64,000 nucleotides of DNA from Mangrovibacterium lignilyticum (GCF_010882175.1 NZ_WKLH01000004.1:197425-261424), one strand, 5' to 3'; positions 43,811 through 53,659 are shown, numbered from the stretch's first letter. Program-made: numbers and translations. Notes: generated by a model from the sequence alone, not told the origin.

Positions 43811-44332
43811 TCAATTTAATTGATCTTCTATTGTTTCTTTCAATTTAGCAAATTCATTCTCATCGAAGCCAATCGAACTGTAAATTATTTCTCCATTTGC
43901 ATCAATTAAAAAATTGCGTGGAATAAATTGGGTGGCAAATTTAGAATAAATTTCTCGTTTGGGGTCTGCTATGATGTTGAAATTGAATGCTTTTTTGTCT
44001 TTGAATGCTTTCATTTCCTGTTGGCTATGTTCACGGCCAATAGTCAATAGAACGAAATTGGGGTTGTTGCTATATTTATCGAAAATTTCTTTTTGAACAT
44101 GTGGTAATTCTTGCATACAGGGGCCGCACCAAGTAGCGAAAAAATTAACAAGGACGACTTTTCCCCTTAAATCCTGAAGTTGATGGGTTGCTCCGTTTTC
44201 GTCAATGAATGAAAAATCGGGGCACTGTTGGCTAACAGCTACCAGTGTCGATGAATCTGATCCCTCCTGAGCTTTCAGATTAATAGTTAGGAAGTTAAAT
44301 GCAACCAAAAATAGAAGAAACCACGCTTTCAT
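43811..44332 (-). CDS. TlpA-like thiol-disulfide oxidoreductase
   Basis: A 173-residue exported thioredoxin-fold protein with a signal peptide (to about LKAQ, residue 22) and the active site ATWCGPC (C69, C72), the TlpA/ResA form. The fold continues with the cis-proline IPRNF region and DANGEIIYS. It reduces or oxidises periplasmic thiols. Only four bases separate it from the TPR kinase gene downstream, suggesting an operon in which envelope redox state may be linked to the kinase, although that is inference. Confidence 0.88.
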   Translation of the reverse strand: MKAWFLLFLVAFNFLTINLKAQEGSDSSTLVAVSQQCPDFSFIDENGATHQLQDLRGKVVLVNFFATWCGPCMQELPHVQKEIFDKYSNNPNFVLLTIGREHSQQEMKAFKDKKAFNFNIIADPKREIYSKFATQFIPRNFLIDANGEIIYSSIGFDENEFAKLKETIEDQLN

Positions 44333-44416
44333 TTCGATTGGAATGGATTTGTGAAAGCAATATAGAAATTATTCGCAAGAATGCTGTTGCATATTGTTTA
44401 ATTATCGGGGGAGTTA

Positions 44417-44454
44417 TTAACTTCCGGCTGTTAATTGCCGGAAGTTAATTTTTT
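44417..44454. terminator. perfect 12-bp hairpin between purC and tlpA-like gene
   Basis: TTAACTTCCGGC at 44417-44428 pairs perfectly with GCCGGAAGTTAA at 44437-44448. The T run follows on the plus strand (44449-44454), although the genes here run on the minus strand, where an A tract precedes the stem. It probably still ends the purC message. Confidence 0.55.
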
Positions 44455-44479
44455 GTCAATGAGGTACTGACGACGCAGC

Positions 44480-45427
44480 TTAAATTGTTTCCAGAAATTT
44501 GCTCACGTTCGTCTCAATCCGGGACTGAATTTGCTCGATATCCGATTTCACAAATTCGTCACCGGTAATGTTTTCAAACAGCTCAATGTAGCGGTCGGTT
44601 ACCGATGTTACAAACGCTTCGTCCATGTTTGGGATCGTTTGTCCTTCTTTTCCCTGGAAGCCGTTTTCGATTAACCATTGGCGAACGAATTCCTTCGATA
44701 ATTGCTTTTGTTGTTCTCCTTTTGCCAAACGTTGTTCGTAGCCTTCGGCATAGAAATAACGAGATGAGTCGGGCGTGTTGATCTCATCAATCAGGTAGAT
44801 TTTTCCATCTTTTTTACCAAATTCGTATTTGGTATCTACCAGAATCAATCCTTTCTCAGCTGCCATTTGTGTTCCGCGTTCGAATAACTTCCGGGTGTAG
44901 TCTTCCAGCATTTCGTAATCTTCTTTACTGACCAAACCGGTGCTGATAATTGCCTCGCGCGAGATATCTTCGTCGTGACCTTCGTCCTCTTTGGTTGTCG
45001 GAGTCAGGATCGGCTCAGCGAACTTTTGGTTTTCAATCATTCCTTCAGGAAGTGGAATGCCGCAAAGGCTGCGTTTGCCGCTTTTGTATTCGCGCCATGC
45101 ATGGCCGGTCAGGTAGCCGCGAATCACCATCTCAACTTTGAAAGGTTCGCAGGCATGGCCTACCGTTACATTGGGATCGGGAGTTGCAATTTTCCAGTTG
45201 GGAACAATGTCTGAAGTCGCGTCCAAAAATTTAGCGGCAATTTGGTTCAACACCTGTCCTTTGTAAGGAATTCCTTCGGGCAGGATAACGTCGAATGCTG
45301 AAATACGGTCGCTGACAACCATTACCAGGTATTCGTCATCGATGTTGTACACATCGCGTACTTTACCGTGGTAAACACTTTTTTGTTTCGGAAAATTAAA
45401 ATCCGTTCTGGTCAATGCTTTAGTCAT
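44480..45427 (-). CDS. purC: SAICAR synthetase
   Basis: A 315-residue phosphoribosylaminoimidazole-succinocarboxamide synthase of the long (eukaryote/Bacteroidota-like) form. Landmarks are [28 protein letters not shown] near the N terminus, [24 protein letters not shown] near 100-123 and [12 protein letters not shown] near 215-226. It joins CAIR and aspartate with ATP in purine synthesis. Its start overlaps the end of phoH by eight bases, so the two are translationally coupled. Confidence 0.96.
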   Translation of the reverse strand: MTKALTRTDFNFPKQKSVYHGKVRDVYNIDDEYLVMVVSDRISAFDVILPEGIPYKGQVLNQIAAKFLDATSDIVPNWKIATPDPNVTVGHACEPFKVEMVIRGYLTGHAWREYKSGKRSLCGIPLPEGMIENQKFAEPILTPTTKEDEGHDEDISREAIISTGLVSKEDYEMLEDYTRKLFERGTQMAAEKGLILVDTKYEFGKKDGKIYLIDEINTPDSSRYFYAEGYEQRLAKGEQQKQLSKEFVRQWLIENGFQGKEGQTIPNMDEAFVTSVTDRYIELFENITGDEFVKSDIEQIQSRIETNVSKFLETI

Positions 45428-46424
45428 TTTCTTCTAATTTATTTTGTGATTTTCGTTCTTCTCTTTTGGCCATCTGCAAGTGGTAGTCCTTGTCGTAGGC
45501 ATCAACAATGTCACGAACCAAGCGGTGACGGACGATGTCATTTGTGTTGAATTGAACAAAGGAAATACCCTCAATGTTTCGCAGAATTTTCTTCGCCTGC
45601 AGCAGTCCTGACTGGCTGACTGAAGGCAAATCAATCTGGGTTTCGTCGCCGGTGATAATGAACTTGGCATTCATCCCCATTCGGGTTAAAAACATCTTTA
45701 ATTGGTTGAGGGTGGTGTTTTGCGCTTCATCCAAAATAACAAAGGCGTCGCTCAGTGTTCGTCCCCGCATGAAAGCCAGGGGTGCAATCTGAATGATGCC
45801 GTCTTTTATAAATTCTTCCAGCTTTTTGGCGGGAATCATATCCTGCAATGCATCGTACAACGGCTGCAAATATGGGTCAATTTTTTCTTTTAAGTCACCG
45901 GGAAGGAAGCCCAATCGCTCACCGGCTTCAACTGCTGGGCGGCTGAGAATGATGCGCCGTATTTCACGGTTTTTCAAAGCGCGAACAGCCAATGCAATCG
46001 CCGTGTAAGTTTTTCCTGTTCCGGCCGGGCCAATCGCGAAAATCAAATCGGCCTTGCGGCTCTCATCGACCAAAATCCGTTGGTTGGGGGTCTTCGCCCG
46101 AATGGGTTTCCCACTGTTTCCGTGGAGCAACACATCGCCCGGAGCAACATTCAGCGACTCCAATGCCGTCAGATCATTGTTTAAGATCTGGCGAATAGTG
46201 TCTTCCGGTAAAATATTGAATTGATGATAGTGGTCGAGCAGGAGTTGCAACTTTTGCTCAAAGGATGCACTTTCCTTTTTGTCGCCATGGACAATCAGCT
46301 GGTTTCCGCGGCTAATAATTTTTAGTTTGGGGAAGAATGCTTTGATGAGGTCAATCTTGGCATTGTTTACACCATAAAATTCAAGAGGATCAACCCCTTC
46401 GAGCAAGATAAGCTTTTCAAACAT
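45420..46424 (-). CDS. PhoH family ATPase
   Basis: A 334-residue PhoH-like protein. An N-terminal domain of about 115 residues precedes the ATPase with Walker A GPAGTGKT at 132-139, [19 protein letters not shown], and Walker [11 protein letters not shown] near 227-236, then [11 protein letters not shown]. It resembles the helicase-type superfamily 1 core; PhoH proteins are implicated in RNA handling and in the PhoH-YbeZ/YbeY ribosome maturation system. YbeY is not adjacent here. Confidence 0.93.
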   Translation of the reverse strand: MFEKLILLEGVDPLEFYGVNNAKIDLIKAFFPKLKIISRGNQLIVHGDKKESASFEQKLQLLLDHYHQFNILPEDTIRQILNNDLTALESLNVAPGDVLLHGNSGKPIRAKTPNQRILVDESRKADLIFAIGPAGTGKTYTAIALAVRALKNREIRRIILSRPAVEAGERLGFLPGDLKEKIDPYLQPLYDALQDMIPAKKLEEFIKDGIIQIAPLAFMRGRTLSDAFVILDEAQNTTLNQLKMFLTRMGMNAKFIITGDETQIDLPSVSQSGLLQAKKILRNIEGISFVQFNTNDIVRHRLVRDIVDAYDKDYHLQMAKREERKSQNKLEEND

Positions 46425-46455
46425 AAATTTGTTTTCCGGTACTTTTTTGTGTTCA

Positions 46456-46463
46456 CAAAAGTA
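46456..46463 (-). promoter_or_regulatory. -7 box of phoH-purC operon
   Basis: Minus strand reads TACTTTTG, a perfect TAnnTTTG match, 32 bases before the phoH ATG. Confidence 0.6.
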
Positions 46464-46647
46464 AGAAAAAATGTTTGGACTATTCCGGATGATTTGGTCT
46501 GTTATCGAATCTTTTTACAGTGGCGATTTTGGTAGATGCTGGGCTAAGTGATGTTGATTTTCCTACCGTGTTCTCGGTTTTCTTCACTTTTCGACAATGA
46601 ACCTCTCGGATTTCGGGTGTATCACTTGAAAACAAATTTTCCAAGTC

Positions 46648-49623
46648 ATGACATTCAGCAAAAAGAATCTTCTGTGGGGCTGGCTGATTTTCGCCCTGGC
46701 CCTAATCGTTTACGTGTTAACCCTGGAGCCGACCATGAGTTTGTGGGACTGTGGTGAGTTTATGGTTTCGGCTACGAAGTTGGAGATTTCGCATGCCCCG
46801 GGTGCACCGCTTTTCATGCTGATCGGAAGGGTCTTTTCGCTTTTGAGCTTTGGTGTGCCCGAACGGCAGGCGGTCATGGTCAACCTGGTTTCGGCATTGT
46901 CAAGCGCCGGAACGGCCATGTTGCTGTTTTGGACGTCGGTGTGGCTAATGCGTAAACTGGCGACAGACAAACCCTGGTTGGTTTGGTTAGCTTCGGGCAT
47001 CGGAGCGCTGAGCTTTGCTTTTACCGATTCGTTTTGGTTTTCGGCTGTCGAAGCTGAAGTGTACGCTATGTCGTCGTTGTTTATGGCTTTGGCATTGTGG
47101 GCAGCCACCCGTTGGGACGAAGAGGCTGGCGAGCCGGGGGCGAACCGTTGGATGTTACTGATCTTCTTTTTAACCGGTTTGTCCATCGGTGTGCATTTGC
47201 TCAATTTGTTGGTGATCCCTTCGATTGCACTGGTCGTCTATTTTCGGACGTATCAATTCTCCTGGAAAGGAATCATGCTTGTCGTGTGTGGATCGATGGG
47301 GCTGATCTTTTTCATCACTTCGGTTTATATTCCGGGCGTATTTTCGCTGGCTGGTCCTTTGGAGTTGTTTGGTGTCAACTCGCTTCACCTGCCGTTCAAC
47401 TCCGGTTTTTATATTTACCTGGTTTTGTTAATCGCTGCTTTTACTTCAGCGCTGCTTTTTACGCACCGCCGCGACAAAAAACTGTTGAATCTGGTTGTTT
47501 TGTGTGGCCTGTTTCTGACTTTGGGATACACCTCTTACCTGGCGGTTTTTATCCGGTCATCGGCTAACCCTCCGGTCGACCAGGGGAACCCCGAAACGAC
47601 TTTCGAGTTGATTAACTACCTGAAACGGGAGAACTATGGCACACGACCAATCTTATATGGCGAAAATTTTGGTTCCGTTGCGAGATCCTACCACGATCGA
47701 ATCAGCTATGTTGCCGAGGGGGACCACTATGTGCCGGTGAAACTGAATCCGGAAGTCGAATATGAATCGGAAACCATTGGCTTTTTCCCACGGATGCACA
47801 GCAAGGACGGGAATCATCAGAAAGCTTATGCCGCCTGGGTTGATTTGAAGGGAAGGACGGTAAACTATCGGAATTCACAGGGGCAGCAGGAAGAAACAAC
47901 CATCCCGACTTTCGGCGAGAGTCTGCAATTTTTCCTTCGATACCAGTTTGTGCAGATGTATTGGCGCTACTTTATGTGGAATTTTGCGGGCAAGCAGGAT
48001 GATGTTCAGGGGCTGGGCGGGCCGGCGCATGGCAACTGGGAATCGGGCATTCCGTTCATTGACGAAGCTCGCTTGGGACCGCAGCACAATTTGCCCGACG
48101 AGCGAGAAAATAACAAGGGGCGAAATCACTATTTCTTTTTACCGCTCATTTTGGGCTTGATTGGACTCTTTTTTCACTACAAGAAGGACCTGAAAACATT
48201 TGGCGCACTTGCGCTGCTGTTTGCAATTATGAGTGTCGGGCTTGTGGTTTATCTGAATGAAGTTCCGCAAACGCCCCGCGAACGCGATTATGTGTATGTG
48301 GGGTCCTTTTATGTGTTTGCCCTTTGGGTTGGTGTTGGCGCTTTGGCAACGCTCGTATTTTTACAGCAACGGCTGAAAAACAGGTTGGCAACGGGCATTG
48401 GCGGAGCTTTTCTGTTGGCTGCCGGACCGGGGATTTTGCTGGCTCAAAACTACGAGGATCACGACCGGTCGGGGCGCTATACCGGGCGCGATTTAGCCCG
48501 CAATTACTTGGGAAGTTGCGAGCCCAATGCCATTTTGTTTACCCACGCCGACAATGACACGTACCCGTTGTGGTATTGCCAGGAGGTTGAAGGAATTCGG
48601 CGGGATGTGCGGGTTGTGGTGATGCCCTATTTGAATGCCGGCTGGTACTTGCGGCAAATAAACCGGAAGGTATACACGAACGAGGGGCTTCATCTTGCTG
48701 TCCCGCTTGCGAAATATGAAACAGGCAAAGTCGATTATGTGCCGGTTATTTCGCGTATTCAGACCGAGCAAGCAATGGCGAAGGTGCTCGATTTTGTGGC
48801 CAATGACTCCTCTCAAACCAAAGTGGAGCTGCAAAGCGGTGAGCGTATCGATTATGTTCCATTGACGAAAATCAGGATTCCGGTTGGTACAGATAGTTTG
48901 TCCGTCAACCTAAACAAAAAGTATATGCAGCGAAATGAGCTGGCGTTTTGGGATATCATCGCGTCGAATGCGGGCGAGCGGCCGGTTTATTTTACCTCGT
49001 GGGCCGACCCGCAGGATTTTGGTCTGGCGAATAATTTGCGGTTCGATGGGATGGTGTACAAACTGGTTGCTATCGAAAAGTCATCCGAATCGGATACAGA
49101 CATGGGCCGTATTGACACGGCGGTATTGTACGACAAGCTGATGAACCGGTGCAATTGGGAAAACCTCATGGATGAGTCGGTCTATTTTGACTGGCACCAC
49201 CGGCGAATGTTTGCCGTGATGAATATTCGGGCTGCGTTTTATCGTTTGGCAGATGCGTTGATTACTGAAGGGGATTCGACCAAGGCATTCGAAGTAATCA
49301 AAAAGGGGGAGGCTATTTTGCCCTTCCGGCTGTGGCCGGTCGACTATTGGTCGTGCCTGGCTAATGCGCAGTATTTTGAGATTGGACAACAGGAGGCAGG
49401 TATGAAACGGCTGAAGGAGCAAGCTCGCCAGTTGGAGCAATGGATCGGTTATTTCAGTCAGTTCGATCAAAATCAACAGTCGGCTATTGCTGAAGAACGA
49501 AACTCAAAACTCTATCTCTATCGGGAATTGTTTCAACTCGCCGTTCGCTACGATTCGGAAACAGCAGATCGGATGATAGCTAATTTTGAGCACTATTTGG
49601 CGGTATTTTCCTTCGATGAATAG
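46648..49623 (+). CDS. DUF2723 family large membrane protein
   Basis: A 991-residue protein of the DUF2723 family, one of the widely conserved large membrane proteins of Bacteroidota. The first 35 residues contain a helix followed by the LTLEPTMSLWDCGEFMVSATKLEISH loop, which resembles the acidic first loop of GT-C glycosyltransferases. About 12 hydrophobic helices occupy residues 10-580, then a large hydrophilic, probably extracytoplasmic C-terminal domain (about 600-991). It is proposed to transfer sugars, e.g. in protein O-glycosylation, but the donor and acceptor are not known. Confidence 0.88.
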   Translation: MTFSKKNLLWGWLIFALALIVYVLTLEPTMSLWDCGEFMVSATKLEISHAPGAPLFMLIGRVFSLLSFGVPERQAVMVNLVSALSSAGTAMLLFWTSVWLMRKLATDKPWLVWLASGIGALSFAFTDSFWFSAVEAEVYAMSSLFMALALWAATRWDEEAGEPGANRWMLLIFFLTGLSIGVHLLNLLVIPSIALVVYFRTYQFSWKGIMLVVCGSMGLIFFITSVYIPGVFSLAGPLELFGVNSLHLPFNSGFYIYLVLLIAAFTSALLFTHRRDKKLLNLVVLCGLFLTLGYTSYLAVFIRSSANPPVDQGNPETTFELINYLKRENYGTRPILYGENFGSVARSYHDRISYVAEGDHYVPVKLNPEVEYESETIGFFPRMHSKDGNHQKAYAAWVDLKGRTVNYRNSQGQQEETTIPTFGESLQFFLRYQFVQMYWRYFMWNFAGKQDDVQGLGGPAHGNWESGIPFIDEARLGPQHNLPDERENNKGRNHYFFLPLILGLIGLFFHYKKDLKTFGALALLFAIMSVGLVVYLNEVPQTPRERDYVYVGSFYVFALWVGVGALATLVFLQQRLKNRLATGIGGAFLLAAGPGILLAQNYEDHDRSGRYTGRDLARNYLGSCEPNAILFTHADNDTYPLWYCQEVEGIRRDVRVVVMPYLNAGWYLRQINRKVYTNEGLHLAVPLAKYETGKVDYVPVISRIQTEQAMAKVLDFVANDSSQTKVELQSGERIDYVPLTKIRIPVGTDSLSVNLNKKYMQRNELAFWDIIASNAGERPVYFTSWADPQDFGLANNLRFDGMVYKLVAIEKSSESDTDMGRIDTAVLYDKLMNRCNWENLMDESVYFDWHHRRMFAVMNIRAAFYRLADALITEGDSTKAFEVIKKGEAILPFRLWPVDYWSCLANAQYFEIGQQEAGMKRLKEQARQLEQWIGYFSQFDQNQQSAIAEERNSKLYLYRELFQLAVRYDSETADRMIANFEHYLAVFSFDE

Positions 49624-49720
49624 TTTGTTTTTTCTTCCCAAAGCTGGCCCTGGTCTTGAACTTTCAAGACCACATAAGGGTTATAGAGGTAAAATTCAGA
49701 AAAAACCAAGCCTTACAGAG

Positions 49721-50182
49721 ATGGACTTTAAGATAACACCGATGCCTTTTGGATTGAGGCTCAATAAATACCAGCCCGACAACGAGCTGTATACGATTTT
49801 AGGCGAAGAAGGAATTCGCCAAATGGTGAGTGATCATTACGATCTGCTGGCCGCCAGTAAAATCAAACATTTATTTCCGGATGATGAAAAAGGATTGGAA
49901 GGCGCCAAGCAACGCTCGGCCGACTTTTTTATCCAGCGTCTCGGTGGACCTGATTACTTCAATCAGCGCCGTGGTTCACCGCAATTGGCATCGCGCCATT
50001 TACCGTTCCGTATCAATGCCGAGGCCCGAATGATTTGGTTGCAAAGCTATGCCAAAGTGTTGGGAAAACTGGAAAATGTTCCCGAGCCGGTTATTGAAGC
50101 GTTTTGGAACTATATCCACGATTTCTCGAACTGGATGGTGAATACACCCGATCGACCTTCAATATTATTTGCTAAGAAGTAG
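49721..50182 (+). CDS. group II truncated haemoglobin-like globin
   Basis: A 153-residue globin. The proximal histidine is H93 in SRHLPFRINA, in the E/F pattern LASRHLPF typical of GlbO-like truncated haemoglobins, preceded by FFIQRLGGPDYF and followed by the WLQSYAKVL G helix. The ATG at 49721 is used; the longer frame from 49586 overlaps the end of the DUF2723 gene and adds 45 low-quality residues. Such globins bind O2 or NO and help in oxygen scavenging or nitrosative stress. Confidence 0.87.
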   Translation: MDFKITPMPFGLRLNKYQPDNELYTILGEEGIRQMVSDHYDLLAASKIKHLFPDDEKGLEGAKQRSADFFIQRLGGPDYFNQRRGSPQLASRHLPFRINAEARMIWLQSYAKVLGKLENVPEPVIEAFWNYIHDFSNWMVNTPDRPSILFAKK

Positions 50183-50227
50183 TGGGCTATTTTGCCCCAC
50201 CGATAATCCTGTGCTTTTTGCTCCCAG

Positions 50228-50575
50228 TTAAAACTTTTGTTCGCCGGTGGTATCGCCGGGGAGGATGAGTAGAGCGGAGTCGAGAACCCGCGATTGATCG
50301 ACCCGGGTGCTATCGGCCGTAACCGGGAGTTGTGGGCTGAAATTGAAATTGGGGCGGATCGCGAGGAATGCCAGTAAAATACTGGCAAAAGCTAATTTGG
50401 TTGCCAGTTGGCGGGTACTGAAAATCCAGCCGAAGAAATCTGAAAATGAATTCTGACGAACATGGTAAGCTGCCGAACGTGCCATGAAAGCTTGTTGCAA
50501 ACGAGCTTCGGTTGCCGGATTGGCTACCCCCACGTAATCCTGTTGAATCAGCTCTTTAATCGATTTTGTTTTCAT
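50228..50575 (-). CDS. small membrane protein of ECF sigma module (possible anti-sigma)
   Basis: A 115-residue protein with a soluble N-terminal part of about 55 residues, one hydrophobic helix (about 61-78) and a short extracytoplasmic tail. The layout is that of a minimal anti-sigma factor, although there is no zinc-binding HxxxCxxC motif. It starts 13 bases after the ECF sigma stop. The ATG at 50575 is preferred over the frame start at 50599. Function as anti-sigma is inferred from position and topology. Confidence 0.6.
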   Translation of the reverse strand: MKTKSIKELIQQDYVGVANPATEARLQQAFMARSAAYHVRQNSFSDFFGWIFSTRQLATKLAFASILLAFLAIRPNFNFSPQLPVTADSTRVDQSRVLDSALLILPGDTTGEQKF

Positions 50576-50588
50576 TGTTGATCGTCCT

Positions 50589-51155
50589 TTAAAATTCAAT
50601 TTCGTCTTTTAAATACTGAAACTTATCCGCTAAAAACTTGCGGGTGTTGAACAAGCGCGATTTAACGGTGCCCGGCGCAATGTCGAGTATTGCTGCAATA
50701 TCTTTTACCGGAAAGCCTTCCCTGTAATGCATCAGGAAGACCGAACGGTGTTCGTTGCTCAGTTCGTCGAGGCTGGCAAACATGCGGCTTAGCAATTCCT
50801 CCTGGCTAATGGATTCAGGCAGAACCGGAGGCAGTTCGTGTTCGGTGAGCGGTTTGCCGTTCCGAACTTCCCGTCGCCGGTATTCGTTTTTGCACAGGTT
50901 GTGGGCCACCGAAAAAATCCAGGTTTTAAACGAATAATCCGGGTTGAAACGTTCCGGTTTCTCAATAACTTTCAGAAAAACCTCTTGCAGGAAATCGTTG
51001 GCCAGCTCATCGGAATTACCCAGCATGCGAAAGAAATAATAGTACAGCCGTTGCTGATAGCGCCGGTACAGCTCGGTGAAAGCCTGCTGGTCGCCGGATG
51101 CTATGAATTGCATCAGTTCTTCGTCGCTGTATGTTGTTATTTTTCTTCCGAACAT
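50589..51155 (-). CDS. ECF-type RNA polymerase sigma factor
   Basis: A 188-residue sigma-70 family ECF factor. Region 2 runs from FTELYRRYQQRLYYYFFRMLGNSDELANDFLQEVFLKV (about residues 21-58) and YSFKTWIFSVAHNLCKNEYRRR; region 4 contains SVFLMHYREGFPVKDIAAILDIAPGTVKSRLFNTRKFL (about 137-174). It would direct polymerase to a special set of promoters under control of a membrane partner. It overlaps the upstream DUF3098 gene by 19 bases and is followed by the small membrane protein gene. Confidence 0.92.
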   Translation of the reverse strand: MFGRKITTYSDEELMQFIASGDQQAFTELYRRYQQRLYYYFFRMLGNSDELANDFLQEVFLKVIEKPERFNPDYSFKTWIFSVAHNLCKNEYRRREVRNGKPLTEHELPPVLPESISQEELLSRMFASLDELSNEHRSVFLMHYREGFPVKDIAAILDIAPGTVKSRLFNTRKFLADKFQYLKDEIEF

Positions 51156-51367
51156 GAAGCTTTCGGTTTCCTCATTATTACATAAATTATTGCTGCGTAG
51201 CCAATCAAAATAATCATCGGAGCCAAGGTGATTCGGCGAAAGCTGAAAATTGCCGGATCAAACTCATTGGCCGGATGTTTGGCGGGGCCGCTCATCAATG
51301 CAAAGCCTAAAATTAATAAAAGCAGGATGAAAACCAGCTGAATATATTTCTTACGACTAAATAACAT
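51137..51367 (-). CDS. DUF3098-like two-helix membrane protein
   Basis: A 76-residue protein with two hydrophobic helices (about residues 9-25 and 50-65) separated by a short loop containing FDPAIFSFRRITLAP, the pattern of the DUF3098 family. Its 3' end overlaps the sigma factor gene by 19 bases. The function of the family is unknown; in other Bacteroidota it often lies next to cell division ftsX-like or ECF genes. Confidence 0.7.
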   Translation of the reverse strand: MLFSRKKYIQLVFILLLLILGFALMSGPAKHPANEFDPAIFSFRRITLAPMIILIGYAAIIYVIMRKPKASCSEEK

Positions 51368-51517
51368 GCGTGTGTTTTAAGATTCAGTACACGCGAAATC
51401 GGGGAGGTTCATTTTTTCAGGTATAAAATTTATTGTTCCTGGTTGTCATGTTTTTTATCGACCGGGTTTTGTTAATTAATTTGTTGAGGCTAGCTGATTC
51501 GGATTCGTTTTAAGATG

Positions 51518-51525
51518 TAGTTTTG
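51518..51525 (+). promoter_or_regulatory. -7 box of nuclease gene
   Basis: TAGTTTTG, a perfect TAnnTTTG match 25 bases before the ATG at 51551. Confidence 0.6.
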
Positions 51526-51550
51526 GCGCTATTCGAACGATTCTAAAAGC

Positions 51551-52417
51551 ATGAAAAGACTACTGTTGACCGCTGTTTTATTGTGTTGGGCTGCTATTCT
51601 GTTTGGGCAGAAGTATTTGCCTTCTTCCCATGGAGAGCTTGTTGAACACACTTATATCACGCTTTCCTATAGTGAAGCAAACGAACAGGCCGAGTGGGTT
51701 TACTATGAATTGACCCCGAAGTTTGTTGCCGGAAACATCAAACGGTCAGATAATTTTCGTCCGGATCCGAAAGTGTCAACAGTCTCGGCACAACTTGCAG
51801 ACTACGCCGGCTCAGGTTACGATCGCGGACATCTTTGTCCGGCTGGTTCAATGACGCTAAATGCCACGGCCATGTCGGAGAGTTTTTACCTATCAAATAT
51901 GTCGCCTCAGCTCCCGGAGTTTAACCGCGGAGGATGGAAGAAGTTGGAGAGCTTGGTTCGGGAATGGGCTGTTGAATACGATCGGCTATATGTGATTACG
52001 GGCCCTGTTTTAAAAGGTACTAACCGTCATATTGGTCTGGACAAGGTAACCGTTCCTAATTTTTACTACAAGGTTATTTATGCGCCGAACCAAGGAATGA
52101 TGATTGCTTTTGTGATGCCGAACGCAAAGATCGATCATGAGTTGAATGAATATGTAGTGGATGTCGATGAAGTGGAACGGGTAACCGGTATTGATTTTTT
52201 TGAGGCGATGGATGATCAATTGGAGAATCAATTAGAGTCGAATGTTACGGCGTCCCGATGGGATTTTGACGGTACACAGGCAAGACCGAAAATGGTTGAG
52301 AAAGCCAAAGGCGAAACCTCAGGCGGACAGTGCCAGGGCATAACGGCCAGCGGTAGCCGGTGCAAACGGAAAGCCAAAGCAGGCAGCAAGTATTGTTTTC
52401 AGCACGAAAATTTGTAG
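51551..52417 (+). CDS. secreted DNA/RNA non-specific endonuclease with Cys/His tail
   Basis: A 288-residue exported nuclease of the NUC1/EndoG family. A signal peptide (to about LFGQ, residue 20) precedes the beta-beta-metal core with the catalytic DRGHLCPAG (H near residue 97) and the downstream Asn-containing YLSNMSPQLPEFNRGGW metal-binding helix. Residues about 259-286 form a compact CxxxxxxxxxC, CxxxxxxxxxxC, CxxH pattern (QCQGITASGSRC, then KYCFQH) that resembles a small zinc or DNA-binding knuckle. It probably degrades extracellular or periplasmic nucleic acid. Confidence 0.9.
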   Translation: MKRLLLTAVLLCWAAILFGQKYLPSSHGELVEHTYITLSYSEANEQAEWVYYELTPKFVAGNIKRSDNFRPDPKVSTVSAQLADYAGSGYDRGHLCPAGSMTLNATAMSESFYLSNMSPQLPEFNRGGWKKLESLVREWAVEYDRLYVITGPVLKGTNRHIGLDKVTVPNFYYKVIYAPNQGMMIAFVMPNAKIDHELNEYVVDVDEVERVTGIDFFEAMDDQLENQLESNVTASRWDFDGTQARPKMVEKAKGETSGGQCQGITASGSRCKRKAKAGSKYCFQHENL

Positions 52418-52436
52418 GACTTAAAAGCCAAATTTA

Positions 52437-53120
52437 TTACCAGATATTGGAAAGCGATTCAAAAAACTCGGACGAGTCAGCATCTTCTGTCGAATGAATT
52501 GTGATCCCCAATGTGATGCTAAACGTTTGGAATGTGGCGGTCGTTAACTCGTAGTCTGCATTGTTGGATGGAAGGAGCAAGTGCATGTTGGGTAGGTAAT
52601 TGTACCGCACTTGCAGCGCTATGGCGTTGACAAAGGTGACTCCTAATCCGGCGGAGAAATTTGGCCCGCGGAATTCGAACCGGTTTTCGGGATCTCGAAT
52701 TTCCGACCGGTCGTGGCTAAATGCCAATCCGATCCCGGCTTCGGCAAACGGCTTGAAATTCATGTCCCGATTCGGTTCAAAATGGTTTAGTAAGTTGAAG
52801 GTGAAATAGCCCGACCACAAACTTGTGGTTTCACCATCGTATTCGTTTTCTTCGCTGCCCGAGGCGGTGTATTCAAATTGAGGTCCAAGCGACCAGTACG
52901 GTGCCCGGCGGAGTGGATGCATCCGGTAGTCGATATTTACACCTAAGAATCCGTCGTGGGTGAGTTCATTCTTTAATTCGCTTTGTGGAATTGTGATAAA
53001 AACATTGGCCGACATTACTGAGCCTTTTCGTTCGGGGAGCTCGCTCTGGTTTTTCTGAGCAGCTAGCAGCAAGGGGAGTAGTGTGGTCATAAGGATGACC
53101 AGGATTTTGGTTTTTTTCAT
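52437..53120 (-). CDS. outer membrane beta-barrel protein
   Basis: A 227-residue protein with a signal peptide (MKKTKILVILMTTLLPLLLAAQ) and alternating hydrophobic/polar strands typical of an eight-stranded porin-like barrel (LWSGYFTFNLLNHF; FKPFAEAGIGLAFSH; FSAGLGVTFVNAIALQVRYNYL). The start at 53120 is the first codon of the signal peptide; the frame extends further to 53195 without evidence of translation. Role unknown, likely structural or pore. Confidence 0.75.
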   Translation of the reverse strand: MKKTKILVILMTTLLPLLLAAQKNQSELPERKGSVMSANVFITIPQSELKNELTHDGFLGVNIDYRMHPLRRAPYWSLGPQFEYTASGSEENEYDGETTSLWSGYFTFNLLNHFEPNRDMNFKPFAEAGIGLAFSHDRSEIRDPENRFEFRGPNFSAGLGVTFVNAIALQVRYNYLPNMHLLLPSNNADYELTTATFQTFSITLGITIHSTEDADSSEFFESLSNIW

Positions 53121-53423
53121 GACAGTCGGAGGAATACGACTTTGGTGCGATGTACTCTGGCTTTTTCTACGGGAAACGGGATTAAAAGTGACCATCTTCT
53201 TTCATTAATTAGTCAACCTAGGCGGGGGATCGTGAGCATTCGTTTTTAAGTCGAAGTTTCCGTATCGGAAAAGAGAATGACTTGCGTAAATCGGTGGGGA
53301 AAGAATCAGACTTCAACGAAAAATCCCGGACGAACAGCTTGTAACGACTGAATAACCGGGATTTTAGTTTATGCGAATTGAAGCTTGGCGCTTTTCATTT
53401 TGACGACCGATACATACGGCTGG

Positions 53424-53591
53424 CTATGGCTTATCCACTTTTCGAATAAGCTCGCGCAGCAATTCGTTTTGTTCTTTGCGTACGTCGACCGAGCGGTTCA
53501 CCCAGGTGTTAATCAGGTAAAGGATGCCCGCGACGATTAGTAGGTATAATACGGGGAACAGAAAAGCAACAAGCGGAAAGAAAGACATCAT
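53424..53591 (-). CDS. 55-residue membrane protein, paralogue A
   Basis: A small protein with one hydrophobic N-terminal helix (about residues 4-26) and a charged amphipathic tail ending RKEQNELLRELIRKVDKP. The tail closely matches that of the 53-residue protein encoded 68 bases upstream in transcription order (53660-53821), so these are tandem paralogues. Too short for routine gene finding, but conservation between the two copies supports translation. Confidence 0.65.
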   Translation of the reverse strand: MMSFFPLVAFLFPVLYLLIVAGILYLINTWVNRSVDVRKEQNELLRELIRKVDKP

Positions 53592-53659
53592 GTTTTGAAT
53601 ATTTAGTTTGTTATTTACTTGGTGTTAATGGCTGAATTTGTGGGTTTGATATCGTGGAT

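Noticed and set aside
49586-49720. N-terminal extension of the truncated haemoglobin
   Set aside because: It overlaps the end of the DUF2723 gene and shows no globin similarity; ATG 49721 begins the globin region.
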